64,000 nucleotides of DNA from Burkholderiales bacterium (GCA_026005015.1 BPKG01000003.1:124001-188000), one strand, 5' to 3'; counted from the first letter of the stretch, positions 28,423-40,718 are shown. Program-made: numbers and translations. Notes: generated from the sequence alone by a model not told the origin.

Positions 28423-29151
28423 ATGGCCGCACCCCGGGATATCCGCGTCGGCTGCTGCGGCTTCTCCATGGCCCGGGCGGCCTACTTCCGCCGCCTCCGG
28501 GTGGTAGAAGTGCAGCAAACCTTCTACCAGCCGCCCCGGATCGGGACCCTGGAGCGCTGGCGGGCGGAGGCCGGCGCCGGGTTCGAGTTCACCCTCAAGG
28601 CCTGGCAGCTCATCACCCACGAGCCGGCGAGCCCTACCTACCGCCGCCTCAGGTCCCCCATTCCCGAGGCGCTCAAGGACCGCTACGGCAGTTTTCGGCC
28701 GACGCAGGAAGTCATGGAAGCCTGGCGGGTGACGGCGGCCTGCGCCCGGGCGTTGCAGGCCCGGATTGTGGTCTTCCAGTGCCCGACCTCCTTCGGCCCC
28801 ACGGAAGAGCGCATCGCCCACCTCATCCGCTTCTTCCGGGCGGCGCGGGCGGGCCACGAGGATCTCGTCTTTGCCTGGGAGCCCCGGGGACCGTGGCCCG
28901 AGGCCACGGTCGCCGGGCTCTGCCGCGACTTGGGTCTAGTCCACGTGGTGGATCCGTTCCAGGCCCTGCCTGCGGCGCCGGGCCTGCGCTATTACCGGCT
29001 CCACGGCATCGGTGGCTACCGCTACCGCTACACGGACGCGGACCTGAAGCGCCTGGCGGGGTGGTGCCGGGGCACTACCTACTGCCTGTTCAACAACATG
29101 ACCATGGCCAAGGACGCGGCCCGCTTCGCGCGATTGTTAAAGAACCTCTGA
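28423..29151 (+). CDS. DUF72 domain-containing protein
   Basis: 242 residues of the DUF72 (YecE-like) TIM-barrel family. IRVGCCGFSMARAAYF, VVEVQQTFYQPPRIGTLERW, FEFTLKAWQLITH, VFQCPTSFGPTEE, FAWEPRGPW and the closing LFNNMTMAKDAARFARLL follow the family order. The biochemical role is unknown. It is divergent from the hsp20-lon operon with 160 bp between. Starting at ATG 28423 keeps the conserved first strand intact. Confidence 0.9.
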   Translation: MAAPRDIRVGCCGFSMARAAYFRRLRVVEVQQTFYQPPRIGTLERWRAEAGAGFEFTLKAWQLITHEPASPTYRRLRSPIPEALKDRYGSFRPTQEVMEAWRVTAACARALQARIVVFQCPTSFGPTEERIAHLIRFFRAARAGHEDLVFAWEPRGPWPEATVAGLCRDLGLVHVVDPFQALPAAPGLRYYRLHGIGGYRYRYTDADLKRLAGWCRGTTYCLFNNMTMAKDAARFARLLKNL

Positions 29152-29257
29152 GCGGCCGGCGTCCGGTCGCGGGTCCCGGCATCCTGGTCTACAATGGGGC
29201 AGGTGTCTGATTCTTAAAACAGGAGCGGGCCACCGTTCCATACTCCGGACGGAAGTC

Positions 29258-30598
29258 ATGAAACGCAAGGTGGCGGTGGAGGAGCTTAAGTACGGCATGT
29301 TCGTGTGCGAGCTGGATCGGCCCTGGCTCGAGACACCTTTCCTATTCCAGGGTTTTCTTCTGGAAACGGAAGAGCAGCTCCAGATGCTCAAGCGCTACTG
29401 CCAGTACGTCTACGTGGACGTCATGCGCTCGGCCGAGCCCGGGACCGCCGGGCGCCCTCCCCAGAGCGTGGCTTTCGAGCGGGCGGCCGTGGCCGAGCCG
29501 TCCCCCCGCGCCGGGAGACCCCTCACCCTCTCCAGCACACCGTTCAAGACCGAACGCGGGTCCGGCATCCAGGCCGAGCTTGCCATCCCCCACGCCTCCC
29601 TGGCCGGGCTCCACCATCCCGGGCTGGGAGCGGTCACCTATTCGGACGCCGCCTGCGTCGAGGAAGAGGTCGCGCCCGCCCGGGAATCCACGGCGAACCT
29701 GGAGCGCCTAGTGGACGAGATCCATGTCCACCTCCTGGCGGAGTCCACCTTCGACCTCAAGCGGGTCCATTCCGCCATCCGGGAGATGGTGGACAGCATC
29801 GCCAGGAACCCCGACGCCCTGCTGCTCTTGAACCGGCTGAAGATCAAGGACACCAAGTCCTTCCAGCAGTCCATCTATACTGCCGCCCTCCTCATGGCCT
29901 TCGGCCGCCAGCTCGGCCTACCCAAGGAAGACCTGGTGGTGCTCGGGGAGGGGGGCCTGCTTTTCGACGTGGGCAAGATAAGGCTACCCCGGCAGGTGCT
30001 GGATCCCCAGCGCTCCCTCACCCCCGATGAGCTCAAGGAGTTCAAGAGCCACGTGGTGATCGGAGAACAGCTCCTCGGCGGCATGCGGGAGTTTCCCGAG
30101 GCCGCCCTCGCCATCGTGTCCCAGCACCACGAGCGGGAAAACGGCAGCGGCTATCCCCGTGGCCTGGTGGGCAACAAGATCTCCCTCTTCGGCAAGATGG
30201 CCGCCATCGTGGACTGTTACCAGAGCCTGTGCCAGGGCTACATGGGCGGCTCGCCCATGGCGTCCCACAGCGCCCTGCAGATGCTGCACGGGCTCGCGGG
30301 CAGCGCCTTCCATCCCGGCCTGGTGGAGCAGTTCATCCGCTGCATCGGCATCTACCCGGTGGGCACCCTGGTGGAGCTGCAGACGGGGGAAGTAGCCATC
30401 GTGTTCGCCCAGCACCGGGGCAGGAGCATGGAGCCGCGGGTCATGGTGGTGCTCGACGGCGCCAAGAAGCCCTATCCCAAGCCCTTCATCCTGGATCTGG
30501 CCGAGGGCCCCGCCGCGGCCTCGGGCGAGCCCTACCGCATCGTGAAGGGTCTGGAAGACGGAGCGCACGGCATCGACGCGCGGGAATACTATCTCTGA
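29258..30598 (+). CDS. DUF3391 / HD-GYP domain protein with degenerate metal site
   Basis: 446 residues. DUF3391 lies at about residues 1-130 (VEELKYGMFVCELDRPWLE). An HD-GYP domain lies at about 190-390. HHERENGSGYPRGL keeps the paired His and GYP loop. The HD dipeptide is replaced by Phe236-Asp237 in GGLLFDVGKIRLP, and the upstream His position appears to be Gln in FQQSIYTAAL. HD-GYP proteins hydrolyse cyclic di-GMP with a two- or three-metal centre, so activity is doubtful here. It is followed 75 bp later by an EAL protein on the same strand. Confidence 0.9.
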   Translation: MKRKVAVEELKYGMFVCELDRPWLETPFLFQGFLLETEEQLQMLKRYCQYVYVDVMRSAEPGTAGRPPQSVAFERAAVAEPSPRAGRPLTLSSTPFKTERGSGIQAELAIPHASLAGLHHPGLGAVTYSDAACVEEEVAPARESTANLERLVDEIHVHLLAESTFDLKRVHSAIREMVDSIARNPDALLLLNRLKIKDTKSFQQSIYTAALLMAFGRQLGLPKEDLVVLGEGGLLFDVGKIRLPRQVLDPQRSLTPDELKEFKSHVVIGEQLLGGMREFPEAALAIVSQHHERENGSGYPRGLVGNKISLFGKMAAIVDCYQSLCQGYMGGSPMASHSALQMLHGLAGSAFHPGLVEQFIRCIGIYPVGTLVELQTGEVAIVFAQHRGRSMEPRVMVVLDGAKKPYPKPFILDLAEGPAAASGEPYRIVKGLEDGAHGIDAREYYL

Positions 30599-30673
30599 TC
30601 CGATGGGAGCCGCCGATCCGCTAGAACCCCCCGCGACCCGGGCCCCCGGGCCGCGGGGCTGCGCGAGGGCCGG

Positions 30674-32446
30674 TTGATCCCGATCCCGCCGGCCAACGAT
30701 CCCCAGGACGGGGCCTGGATCCGCAAGATCCACGCCTGCCTCGGCGGAGAGCTCCTTCCCACCCTGGAAGCGCTGATCGACGCAGCCACCACGCCCGCAG
30801 ACCCGCCCTTCGATCCCGAGGAACGCGCCCGCTTCCGGGCCTTCGCCCTAGCCTACTTCCGGCATCTGGACCGGAGCGAGCCCGGCGACGAAATGGCGAG
30901 CGCCCTGGAAAGGACCTGGCACCAATACGGCGGCGCCGGCTTGAGCCTCGACTGGGTGCACCGGGCTTTCAACGCCTATCTGGCCGCCATGACCCGGGCC
31001 GCCCTCACCCGGCTGCCAGCGCCGGCGGAGGAGCGCGCCCAGGCCGCCCTGGCCCTGCAGCAGGCCGTACTGGCGAAGCTCGCCGCCGTGGCCCGGGCGG
31101 TACACGTTCCCGCCGCCGCGGCCCGGGCGATTGGCGAGGAAGCGCTGGCTGACCGGGTGGACTATCCCGCCTTTCTCGAGCGTTTGCGCTTTGAGATGGA
31201 CGGCAAGGGTACCGAAGCGACCCTGGTGGCGGTGCTGGTGGCGGAGATCGACACCATCCGGGAGGTGGACAGCGTCATGGGCTATGCCTCCGGGGACCGG
31301 CTGGCGGAGGCCCTCCTCGAGCGGCTGCGCCGGGCCCTGCGCACCCGGGACGTGGTGGGCCGCATCGGCCGCAGCGACATGGGCTTCATCCTTCCCGGCA
31401 TCCTCCACGAAGGCACGGCCACCCTGGCGGCCAACAAGATCCTGCGCGTCCTGGCCGAGCCTTTCCAGATGGAGGCCCGGCAGGTGGCGGTGGACGCCCG
31501 GGTCGGCATCACCCTGGACACCCGGGGCTCCGTCACGGCGGAGGAGGCCCTGCGCCAGGCCTGCATCGCCGCGCGGGAAGCGCGGCGCAACCACGTGGGC
31601 TACACCGCCCACGCCGAGCTGGACGCGCTCGCGGGAGACTCTCCCCTCATCCTGCGCACCGATCTGCGGGAGGCGATCGAGGAGAACGAGATCTTTCTAT
31701 GCTTCCAGCCCCAGGTGGACCTACGCACCGGTCGCGTCGCGGGGGCGGAGGCCCTGCTCCGCTGGGTGCACAGCAAGCGCGGGCCGGTGCCGCCCAACGT
31801 GTTCGTGCGCATCGCCGAGCACGGGGGGCTCATCTCCTCCCTCACCACCTGGGTGCTGAACGCCGCCGCCCGACACTGTGCCAGTCTGGTGGGCGCGGGC
31901 CTCGACGTGCGCATGGCGGTCAACGTGTCCGCCTACGACCTGCTGGACACCGATTTCGCCGATTTCACCGCCCACGCCCTGGAGCTGTGGGGCGTGCCGC
32001 CGGAGCGGCTGGTGGTGGAAGTGACGGAGACCGCGGTCATGGAAGACCAGCAGCGGGCCTTCGAGATGCTGGTGCGGCTCAAGCAACTGGGGGTGCGGGT
32101 CTCCATGGACGACTTCGGCACGGGCTACTCGTCCATGGCCCGGTTGCGGCACCTGCCCATCGACGAGCTGAAAATCGACCTTTCCTTCGTGAAGGCGGTG
32201 CTGGACGGGGACAAGGACAAGAAGATCGTCAAGTCCATGATCGACCTGGGGCATGGGCTCGACATGGAAGTGGTGGCGGAAGGCGTGGAGAACCAAGACA
32301 CCCTGGGCTGCCTGGCCGAGCTGGGGATCGACCTCGCCCAGGGCTACCTGATCTCCAAGCCCCTGCCGTTCGCCGACTTCGAGCGCTTCGTCCGCGCTTT
32401 CGACCCGGGGCAGCTCGCCGTGCGTCGGTCGAAGGAATCGCGCTGA
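30674..32446 (+). CDS. Degenerate GGDEF plus EAL domain cyclic-di-GMP phosphodiesterase
   Basis: 590 residues from a TTG start at 30674. An all-helical N-terminal region (about 1-150) has no assigned domain. The GGDEF fold (about 180-320) has the signature degenerated to GRIGRSDMGF, so no cyclase activity is expected. The EAL domain (about 335-580) is well kept: GAEALLRW, NVSAYDLLD, EVTETAVMED, DDFGTGYSSMARL, KIDLSFV and EGVEN. It should hydrolyse c-di-GMP to pGpG. No membrane segment, so probably cytosolic. It is likely co-transcribed with the HD-GYP gene. Confidence 0.92.
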   Translation: MIPIPPANDPQDGAWIRKIHACLGGELLPTLEALIDAATTPADPPFDPEERARFRAFALAYFRHLDRSEPGDEMASALERTWHQYGGAGLSLDWVHRAFNAYLAAMTRAALTRLPAPAEERAQAALALQQAVLAKLAAVARAVHVPAAAARAIGEEALADRVDYPAFLERLRFEMDGKGTEATLVAVLVAEIDTIREVDSVMGYASGDRLAEALLERLRRALRTRDVVGRIGRSDMGFILPGILHEGTATLAANKILRVLAEPFQMEARQVAVDARVGITLDTRGSVTAEEALRQACIAAREARRNHVGYTAHAELDALAGDSPLILRTDLREAIEENEIFLCFQPQVDLRTGRVAGAEALLRWVHSKRGPVPPNVFVRIAEHGGLISSLTTWVLNAAARHCASLVGAGLDVRMAVNVSAYDLLDTDFADFTAHALELWGVPPERLVVEVTETAVMEDQQRAFEMLVRLKQLGVRVSMDDFGTGYSSMARLRHLPIDELKIDLSFVKAVLDGDKDKKIVKSMIDLGHGLDMEVVAEGVENQDTLGCLAELGIDLAQGYLISKPLPFADFERFVRAFDPGQLAVRRSKESR

Positions 32447-32482
32447 TCCCTTGCGGAGCTGGGCAGGTTCCAGAGCAGAAAC

Positions 32483-32509
32483 AAAAACCCCGGGGGATGC
32501 CCGGGGTTT
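32483..32509 (-). terminator. Rho-independent terminator of the cold-shock gene
   Basis: AAACCCCGGG (32485-32494) pairs with CCCGGGGTTT (32500-32509) around a five-base loop. Read on the minus strand it is followed by a run of T (TTTTTGTTT), 27 bp after the csp stop. It may also stop the convergent EAL gene. Confidence 0.85.
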
Positions 32510-32535
32510 CGGCTACAACGTTTTTTTCCCGCGCT

Positions 32536-32739
32536 TCAGGCGGCCTGGATGTTGGACGCCTGCAGCCCCTTGGGGCCGCGGGTTACCTCGAAGCTCACCC
32601 GCTGGCCTTCCTTAAGGGTCTTGAAGCCCTGTCCCTGGATGGCGGAGAAATGGGCGAAGAGATCTTCGCCGCCGCCGTCGGGGGTGATGAAGCCGAAGCC
32701 TTTAGCGTCGTTGAACCACTTGACGATACCGGTTGCCAT
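32536..32739 (-). CDS. Cold-shock protein (CspA family)
   Basis: 67 residues: [18 protein letters not shown], then DLFAHFSAI and a closing [16 protein letters not shown]1 (KGFGFI) and RNP2-like (DLFAHFS) motifs define the cold-shock OB fold that binds single-stranded RNA/DNA as an RNA chaperone. A consensus-like promoter 120-150 bp upstream gives a leader of about 115 bases, as is common for csp genes, and a strong terminator follows. Confidence 0.97.
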   Translation of the reverse strand: MATGIVKWFNDAKGFGFITPDGGGEDLFAHFSAIQGQGFKTLKEGQRVSFEVTRGPKGLQASNIQAA

Positions 32740-32861
32740 TTACAGTCCTTTTCAACAAATCAAACGAAAGCGGGCGATTCCCGCACCCTCGATGCCTGAA
32801 TCGCAAGACTGCAAACCGCCAAACGGGTATCGCACAACTTGGAATCCGACAACGAGCCGCC

Positions 32862-32890
32862 TTTGTACGCGGTTTCCGGGCCGGAGTCAA
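32862..32890 (-). promoter_or_regulatory. Sigma-70-type promoter of the cold-shock gene
   Basis: TTGACT (32890-32885) and TACAAA (32867-32862) are separated by exactly 17 bp on the minus strand. Transcription from about 32855 would leave a leader of about 115 bases before the ATG at 32739. Confidence 0.7.
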
Positions 32891-32920
32891 ATGTTTTTTT
32901 ACGGGCGGCGGCAAACGCCT

Positions 32921-34474
32921 TCAAGCGGTCGTCGAGCCCGCCGCGAGCGCCCGGGCGAACAGCCGCCGCACGGTCTCCACGGTGTCTGCCTCCTCCGGCC
33001 GCTTGTCGGGCCGCAGCCGCTTCACTCGGGCGAAGCGCAGCGCCATCCCGGTCGGGTACTGGGGGCTCGCCTGGACCTCGTTGCATTCGATTTCCACCAC
33101 CAGCTCCGGCTTCACGTACACGGTCCAGTCGTCCCGGGAGAGCTCCAGGGCGAGGAGCTTCTCCGTCTGCCAGTGCAGCATCTCGTCGCTCAGGCCCTTG
33201 AAGGTCTTGCCCAGCATGACGAAGGTGCCCGTCTCCGGGTCCCGGGCGGCGAGGTGCAGGTTGGAGAGCCAGCCCTGGCGCCGTCCGTGCCCCCACTCGG
33301 CGGCGATCACCACCAGGTCCAGGGTATGGGCCCGCTTCACCTTGAGCCAGGCGGCGCCCCGGCTGCCGGCCGCGTAGGGCGCATCCAGCGCCTTGGCCAT
33401 GACTCCTTCATGGCCACGCGCCACCGCGGCGTCGAAAAACGCCTGGGCCTCGGACAGGTCGTTCGTGATAATCCGGGGTACCACCAGCCCGGCGGAAACG
33501 GCTTCCGCCAGGGCCTCGAAGCGGCTGCGGGCCGGCCGGTCGAGAAGGTTCTCCCCGTCGAGATAGAGGCAGTCGAAGAAAAAAACCGACAGGGGAAGCT
33601 GCCGGCGCATGGCCGCCACGTCCAGCTTGCGCCCAAAGCGGCGCATGGTCACCTGGAAGGGCTCGGGGGTGCCGTCGCGCCGCAAGGCAATGGCTTCCCC
33701 GTCCAGGATCAGCTCGCGGGCGGGAAGCGCCGCCACCGCTTCCGCCACTTCGGGCACGGAGCCGGTCACCTCGTTGAGGCGCCGCGTGAAGACCGCCACG
33801 TCCGCGCCCTGCTTGTGCACCTGGACCCGGGCGCCGTCCAGCTTCCACTCCAGGGCCGCCTGGCCCAACTGGGCCAGGGCGTCGCCCGCGTCCTCGGCGC
33901 TCCCCGCCAACATGGGCAGGACAGGATGAAACAGGCGCAGGGAGAACCGCTCGAGTCCCGCCGCGCCCTGGACGAGGGCGGCCACGGCTACCGCGCCGAG
34001 ATCGCCAGCAAGCATCGCAGCGCGGCGCACCCCCGCCGGCGGAAGCCCCGCCGCCTGGGCCACCGCATCCATCATGACCCCTTCCAGGGCGCCCTGGCGC
34101 AGCTCGCCGGCAAGCAACCGGAGCAGGAACGCTTGCTCATCCCCGGTGGCCTGCCGAAGCAGGGTGCGCAGCCGCTCGCTTCGCTTGGCCGCCGAGCTCG
34201 GGCCGGAAAGGCCGGCGATCCCGGCCAGGGCCCGGTCCACATCAGTGAGGGTCAAGGTGGGCGAGGGCGCCGAAGGGCCGAGGGCCTGGCGCAGCGCCGC
34301 CGGGCCGATGCCGAGCTTTTTCTGGCGCGGCTCGCCGGAGAGAAAGGCCACGCCGATCGGCACCTCCTCGGGCGCAAGGCACTTCAAGCACTCGGCGAGC
34401 GCCTGCACCTTGGCGCTGCGGCTGGAGGTCGCGGCCACCCGGTTCGAGGCGGCCACCAGTTCCGCGAGCTGCAT
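32921..34474 (-). CDS. ATP-dependent DNA ligase
   Basis: 517 residues. An N-terminal helical DNA-binding domain (about 1-180) is followed by the nucleotidyltransferase core with adenylation motif EWKLDGARVQVH (Lys211). LILDGEAIALRRDG, FFFDCLYLDGENLLDRP, HEGVMAKALDAPY and AAWLKVKRAHTLDLVV are the later ligase motifs, and a C-terminal OB domain follows. The architecture resembles archaeal/LigB-type ligases. Bacteria replicate with NAD-dependent LigA, so this is an accessory, probably repair, ligase. The next gene upstream starts six bases away from its start codon. Confidence 0.95.
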   Translation of the reverse strand: MQLAELVAASNRVAATSSRSAKVQALAECLKCLAPEEVPIGVAFLSGEPRQKKLGIGPAALRQALGPSAPSPTLTLTDVDRALAGIAGLSGPSSAAKRSERLRTLLRQATGDEQAFLLRLLAGELRQGALEGVMMDAVAQAAGLPPAGVRRAAMLAGDLGAVAVAALVQGAAGLERFSLRLFHPVLPMLAGSAEDAGDALAQLGQAALEWKLDGARVQVHKQGADVAVFTRRLNEVTGSVPEVAEAVAALPARELILDGEAIALRRDGTPEPFQVTMRRFGRKLDVAAMRRQLPLSVFFFDCLYLDGENLLDRPARSRFEALAEAVSAGLVVPRIITNDLSEAQAFFDAAVARGHEGVMAKALDAPYAAGSRGAAWLKVKRAHTLDLVVIAAEWGHGRRQGWLSNLHLAARDPETGTFVMLGKTFKGLSDEMLHWQTEKLLALELSRDDWTVYVKPELVVEIECNEVQASPQYPTGMALRFARVKRLRPDKRPEEADTVETVRRLFARALAAGSTTA

Positions 34475-34479
34475 GGAAC

Positions 34480-35373
34480 TCAGCCGATCGCGCCCCGCGC
34501 CGCCTGCAGGCAGGCCTCGATCACGGCCTGCGGGCGCTCGCGCTGGGGAAAATGCCCCACGCCGGGCAGCACTTCCCGGCGATAGCCGGCGGTGAAGAAC
34601 CCCTCCTTACCCGCCGAGGTTTCCAGCAGGGTCGCCCCGTCCTCGGCCCCGTGGAGCATGAAGGTGGGGACCTGCACTTTTTCCGGCGTCGCGAGCCGCC
34701 GCTCCAGCGCCTCATGGTGGGGATCCCCCGGGGCATAGCCCCAGCGATGGCGGTAGGAGTGGAGGGTGACGTCGATCCAGTCCGGGTTGTCGAAGGAAAC
34801 CGCCGTCGCCTCGAATTCTTCGTCGGTGAATCGCCAGGAAGGCGACCACAGGCGCCACAGGCGGCGGGTGAAGTCCTGGCGGTCCCGCTCCAGCGCCTGC
34901 CGCCCCCGCTCCAGGGCGAAGTACCAGTGGTACCAGTACTGGCGTGCCTGGTCGAAGGACAGGATTTGATCGGGCGTATTGGTGCCGTAGCCCACGGAAA
35001 GAGTCACCAGGGCGCGGATGCGCTCGGGGATCAATACCGCCGCCACATAGGCGGCGCGGGCGCCCCAATCGTGGCCTACCAGCACGAAATCGCGCAGCTC
35101 CAGGGTCTCGGCGAAGTCCACCACGTCCTGCCCCAGGGCCGAGATCTGGCCGCTGCGCATGACAGAAGCATTGCGAAAGCGGGTGGGCCCGAAGCCACGC
35201 AAATAGGGGCACAGGACCCGGTAGCCCTCCTCCGCCAGCCGGTCGGCCACGTAGCCCCAGGTGCGGACATCGTCCGGCCAGCCATGGAGCAGCAGGAAAG
35301 TGGCGGCGTCCCGCACGCCCCGCTCTTCATAGGCGATTCGAAGGGTGGGCGTAGTCACGGTTTTCGCGCTCAT
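34480..35373 (-). CDS. Alpha/beta hydrolase, epoxide-hydrolase-like (Asp nucleophile)
   Basis: 297 residues. LLLHGWPDDVRTW supplies the oxyanion region; VLVGHDWGARAAYVAAV has an Asp at the nucleophile elbow, as in epoxide hydrolases and haloalkane dehalogenases, rather than the Ser of esterases; GVGHFPQRERP carries the catalytic His. The substrate is unknown. The ATG at 35373 follows GAGGAGGATCGA. Its ATG overlaps the TGA of the CREST-like gene upstream (ATGA), and the DNA ligase starts 5 bp downstream: three genes in one operon. Confidence 0.88.
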   Translation of the reverse strand: MSAKTVTTPTLRIAYEERGVRDAATFLLLHGWPDDVRTWGYVADRLAEEGYRVLCPYLRGFGPTRFRNASVMRSGQISALGQDVVDFAETLELRDFVLVGHDWGARAAYVAAVLIPERIRALVTLSVGYGTNTPDQILSFDQARQYWYHWYFALERGRQALERDRQDFTRRLWRLWSPSWRFTDEEFEATAVSFDNPDWIDVTLHSYRHRWGYAPGDPHHEALERRLATPEKVQVPTFMLHGAEDGATLLETSAGKEGFFTAGYRREVLPGVGHFPQRERPQAVIEACLQAARGAIG

Positions 35374-36140
35374 TCGATCCTCCTCGCCGGACTTTTTCGC
35401 GGCAAGCCACGGGGCGCGCGCCGCATCAACATGCGCAGCACCCAATACATGGCCGCGGCCGCCAGCAGATGCTTCAGGGTGTGGCCGCTCACCCCATAGC
35501 CCAGGGCGAAGATAGCATGATCATGCCACTCCGCCGTCAGCGCGGCCGCGTACAGCAGGAACGCCGCCCATAGGTCCCCGCGCCTCGTGTAGCGCGACGG
35601 CAACGCGGTAAGGGTGAGCGTCGCCGCGCACGCGGCGGCCTGGAACGCCAGGTAAGGAAGCACGTTCTCGGCCCCCAGCGCGGCGCTCGCGCGCCAGTAG
35701 GCGACCGTTCCTACCCCGAGGGCGGCGATGAGTAGAAAGGCCGGCAGCACCGCCTTCGAATCGCTGCGATCCGCCAGGGCGGCGGCCACGAGGGCCGAAA
35801 AGACAAGCGTCATGGCGGCGCGGTCCCATGCCAGGGTGTCGTCCGTCGGCGCCCAGTGATAATACGCCGAGCCCAGCCCCGTGAGCACGGCACCGGCGAA
35901 GAAGGCGAGATAAGGCCAATGGCCCCGCTCCTCCAGGAAAGCCAGGCGGCCCGGGCCGCGAAGGAAGCGCAACCCGAGCCATCCCACCGCCAGGAAGCCC
36001 GCGTTGGAGACCACGTTGGCGAAGTTGGAAACGCCGAGAAACGCGCGGGCATCCGCGAAGGCGTGATACGCCTGGGGCTGGGGGTAGGCGGGTGCGAGCA
36101 GGGCCACGGCCGCCACGAAGAGCCCCAGGACGGCCACCAC
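35370..36140 (-). CDS. Ceramidase/phytoceramidase-like membrane protein (CREST family)
   Basis: 256 residues, seven or so hydrophobic segments. AFADARAFLGVSNFANVVSN, LTGLGSAYYHWAPTDDTLAWDRAAMT and the C-terminal SGHTLKHLLAAAAMYW match the alkaline phytoceramidase-like order of Ser/His, Asp and paired-His motifs. A GTG at 36140 is the first available start; the frame stays open upstream without any ATG, GTG or TTG, so the N-terminus is uncertain. The stop overlaps the start of the hydrolase gene downstream. It belongs to the operon ending with the DNA ligase. Confidence 0.75.
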   Translation of the reverse strand: MVAVLGLFVAAVALLAPAYPQPQAYHAFADARAFLGVSNFANVVSNAGFLAVGWLGLRFLRGPGRLAFLEERGHWPYLAFFAGAVLTGLGSAYYHWAPTDDTLAWDRAAMTLVFSALVAAALADRSDSKAVLPAFLLIAALGVGTVAYWRASAALGAENVLPYLAFQAAACAATLTLTALPSRYTRRGDLWAAFLLYAAALTAEWHDHAIFALGYGVSGHTLKHLLAAAAMYWVLRMLMRRAPRGLPRKSPARRIE

Positions 36141-36391
36141 GCCGAAACAGGCCGCCCCGGAAAGCGCGCGGTCACGCCGGCCGGCTCGGGCTGGAGTTTC
36201 CGGATAGGCCGATGCGGCGATGGGCCGATCCTCCTCGTCGGGATGGTTCCGCAGCCGCTCGGCGGCGGGGGTTGCCGTTCTTTCGCCGGCGCGGGCGAGC
36301 CCCGGCCTCCGCGCTCAACCGGCCCGGAAGGGCCGATTCGATCAAGCGCGTTGCGCCCATCGTCGCGTCGCCGCACCCGTCTTCCGCCGGC

Positions 36392-39818
<3,427 letters not shown>

Positions 39819-39954
39819 GGGCGCTACAATGGCGCGCGCTTCGAAGTCGGGAGCGTGCCCCCAACGGCAGCACGCGGTGAAATTCTACCTCAGGCGGCAA
39901 CACCCCTTGAACCGAATCGATCTGGACACGCGCGCCGGGGTTCCTGAAGGTTCC

Positions 39955-40368
39955 TTACGCCAGCATTTCGAAGGCAACGTGGCGGTGGCCGCGCCGGACG
40001 CGGTACACGCCGAAGTCCTTGCGATCGATGGTGAAAATCCTCTGTAACCGGAGCTGCTCGGCAGCAACGACCAGGGACGCGTCGGCCAGGTCCATCGGCA
40101 CGTCGCGGTAGCGGATCATCAGCTCGAACGCGCGCCCGAGCGTGGGCTCGTCGAGGAACTAGACGCTTAAGCCCCCGCCGGCGACGAAATCCATCAGGCG
40201 CTGCGCTCCATTGCTCCCCGGAGCGAGCAAATGGAACGCCTCCGCGAGAACCGGCGTCGTGGTGCAAAGCGGCTCGTTCACGCGCTTGAGCCGATCCACG
40301 TACCTGCCGTGCCACTCGTCGGCCGGATCGAACAACGCAACCAGCGGGCCTATATCGACGAGGATCAC
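39955..40368 (-). pseudogene. PIN-domain toxin (VapC-like) with in-frame amber stop
   Basis: A GTG start at 40368 opens VILVDIGPLVALFDPADEWH. Conserved acids are Asp5, Glu43 in LAEAFHLL, and after the break the Asp residues in MDLADASLVVAAEQL and FTIDRKDFGVY. Codon 70 is TAG (40161-40159) in GGLSV-stop-FLDEP. Relatives as I recall them have Trp here, so a single TGG to TAG change is likely. Past the stop the frame is intact to TAA at 39955. The truncated product would lack half of the RNase active site. It follows the antitoxin gene by 14 bp. Confidence 0.75.
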
Positions 40369-40382
40369 CTGGCAACCGCGGG

Positions 40383-40718
40383 TCAAGGGTCCTTTCTGGT
40401 CCGGGTGTTGGCCAAACCGGGGGGCTCGGGATGGAACGCGCCCCGTTGCCCGGATATCTTCTTGCGATGTTTGCGCCGGATCACCTCCGCGACGGCGTGC
40501 TTCGCGTCCGCGGCAGCGGCCCGGGACCAGCCGCCGGCGCCTAGGTCCAAGCGCCGGTAGACTTCGTAGGGCCGGAGGGAGCCCTCGTGCCGAGCGTGTT
40601 TCTCGTATGCCTCCAAACCGCGCTTGAGCACTTCGGAGATGGAGAGGCCGGTCGCCTTGCGCAGTCTGGAGAAGGTTCTCTCGGCGTCTTCGTCGAGCCT
40701 TACCGTGCGGGTGCCCAT
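40383..40718 (-). CDS. Ribbon-helix-helix antitoxin of a PIN-type toxin-antitoxin pair
   Basis: 111 residues from ATG 40718. TRTVRLDEDAERTFSRLRK and TGLSISEVLKRGLEAYEKHA form the RHH DNA-binding module; RPYEVYRRLDLGAGGW and VAEVIRRKHRK are the toxin-binding part. The last 25 residues beyond KHRK look unlike the family and may be read-through of a lost stop. It lies upstream of and next to the broken PIN toxin, and a direct-repeat operator candidate precedes it. The antitoxin itself seems intact. Confidence 0.75.
   Translation of the reverse strand: MGTRTVRLDEDAERTFSRLRKATGLSISEVLKRGLEAYEKHARHEGSLRPYEVYRRLDLGAGGWSRAAAADAKHAVAEVIRRKHRKKISGQRGAFHPEPPGLANTRTRKDP

Noticed and set aside
39819-39954. 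Additional gene between dnaE and the PIN toxin
   Set aside because: Only 136 bp and no conserved frame; it holds the dnaE upstream region and the toxin 3' flank.
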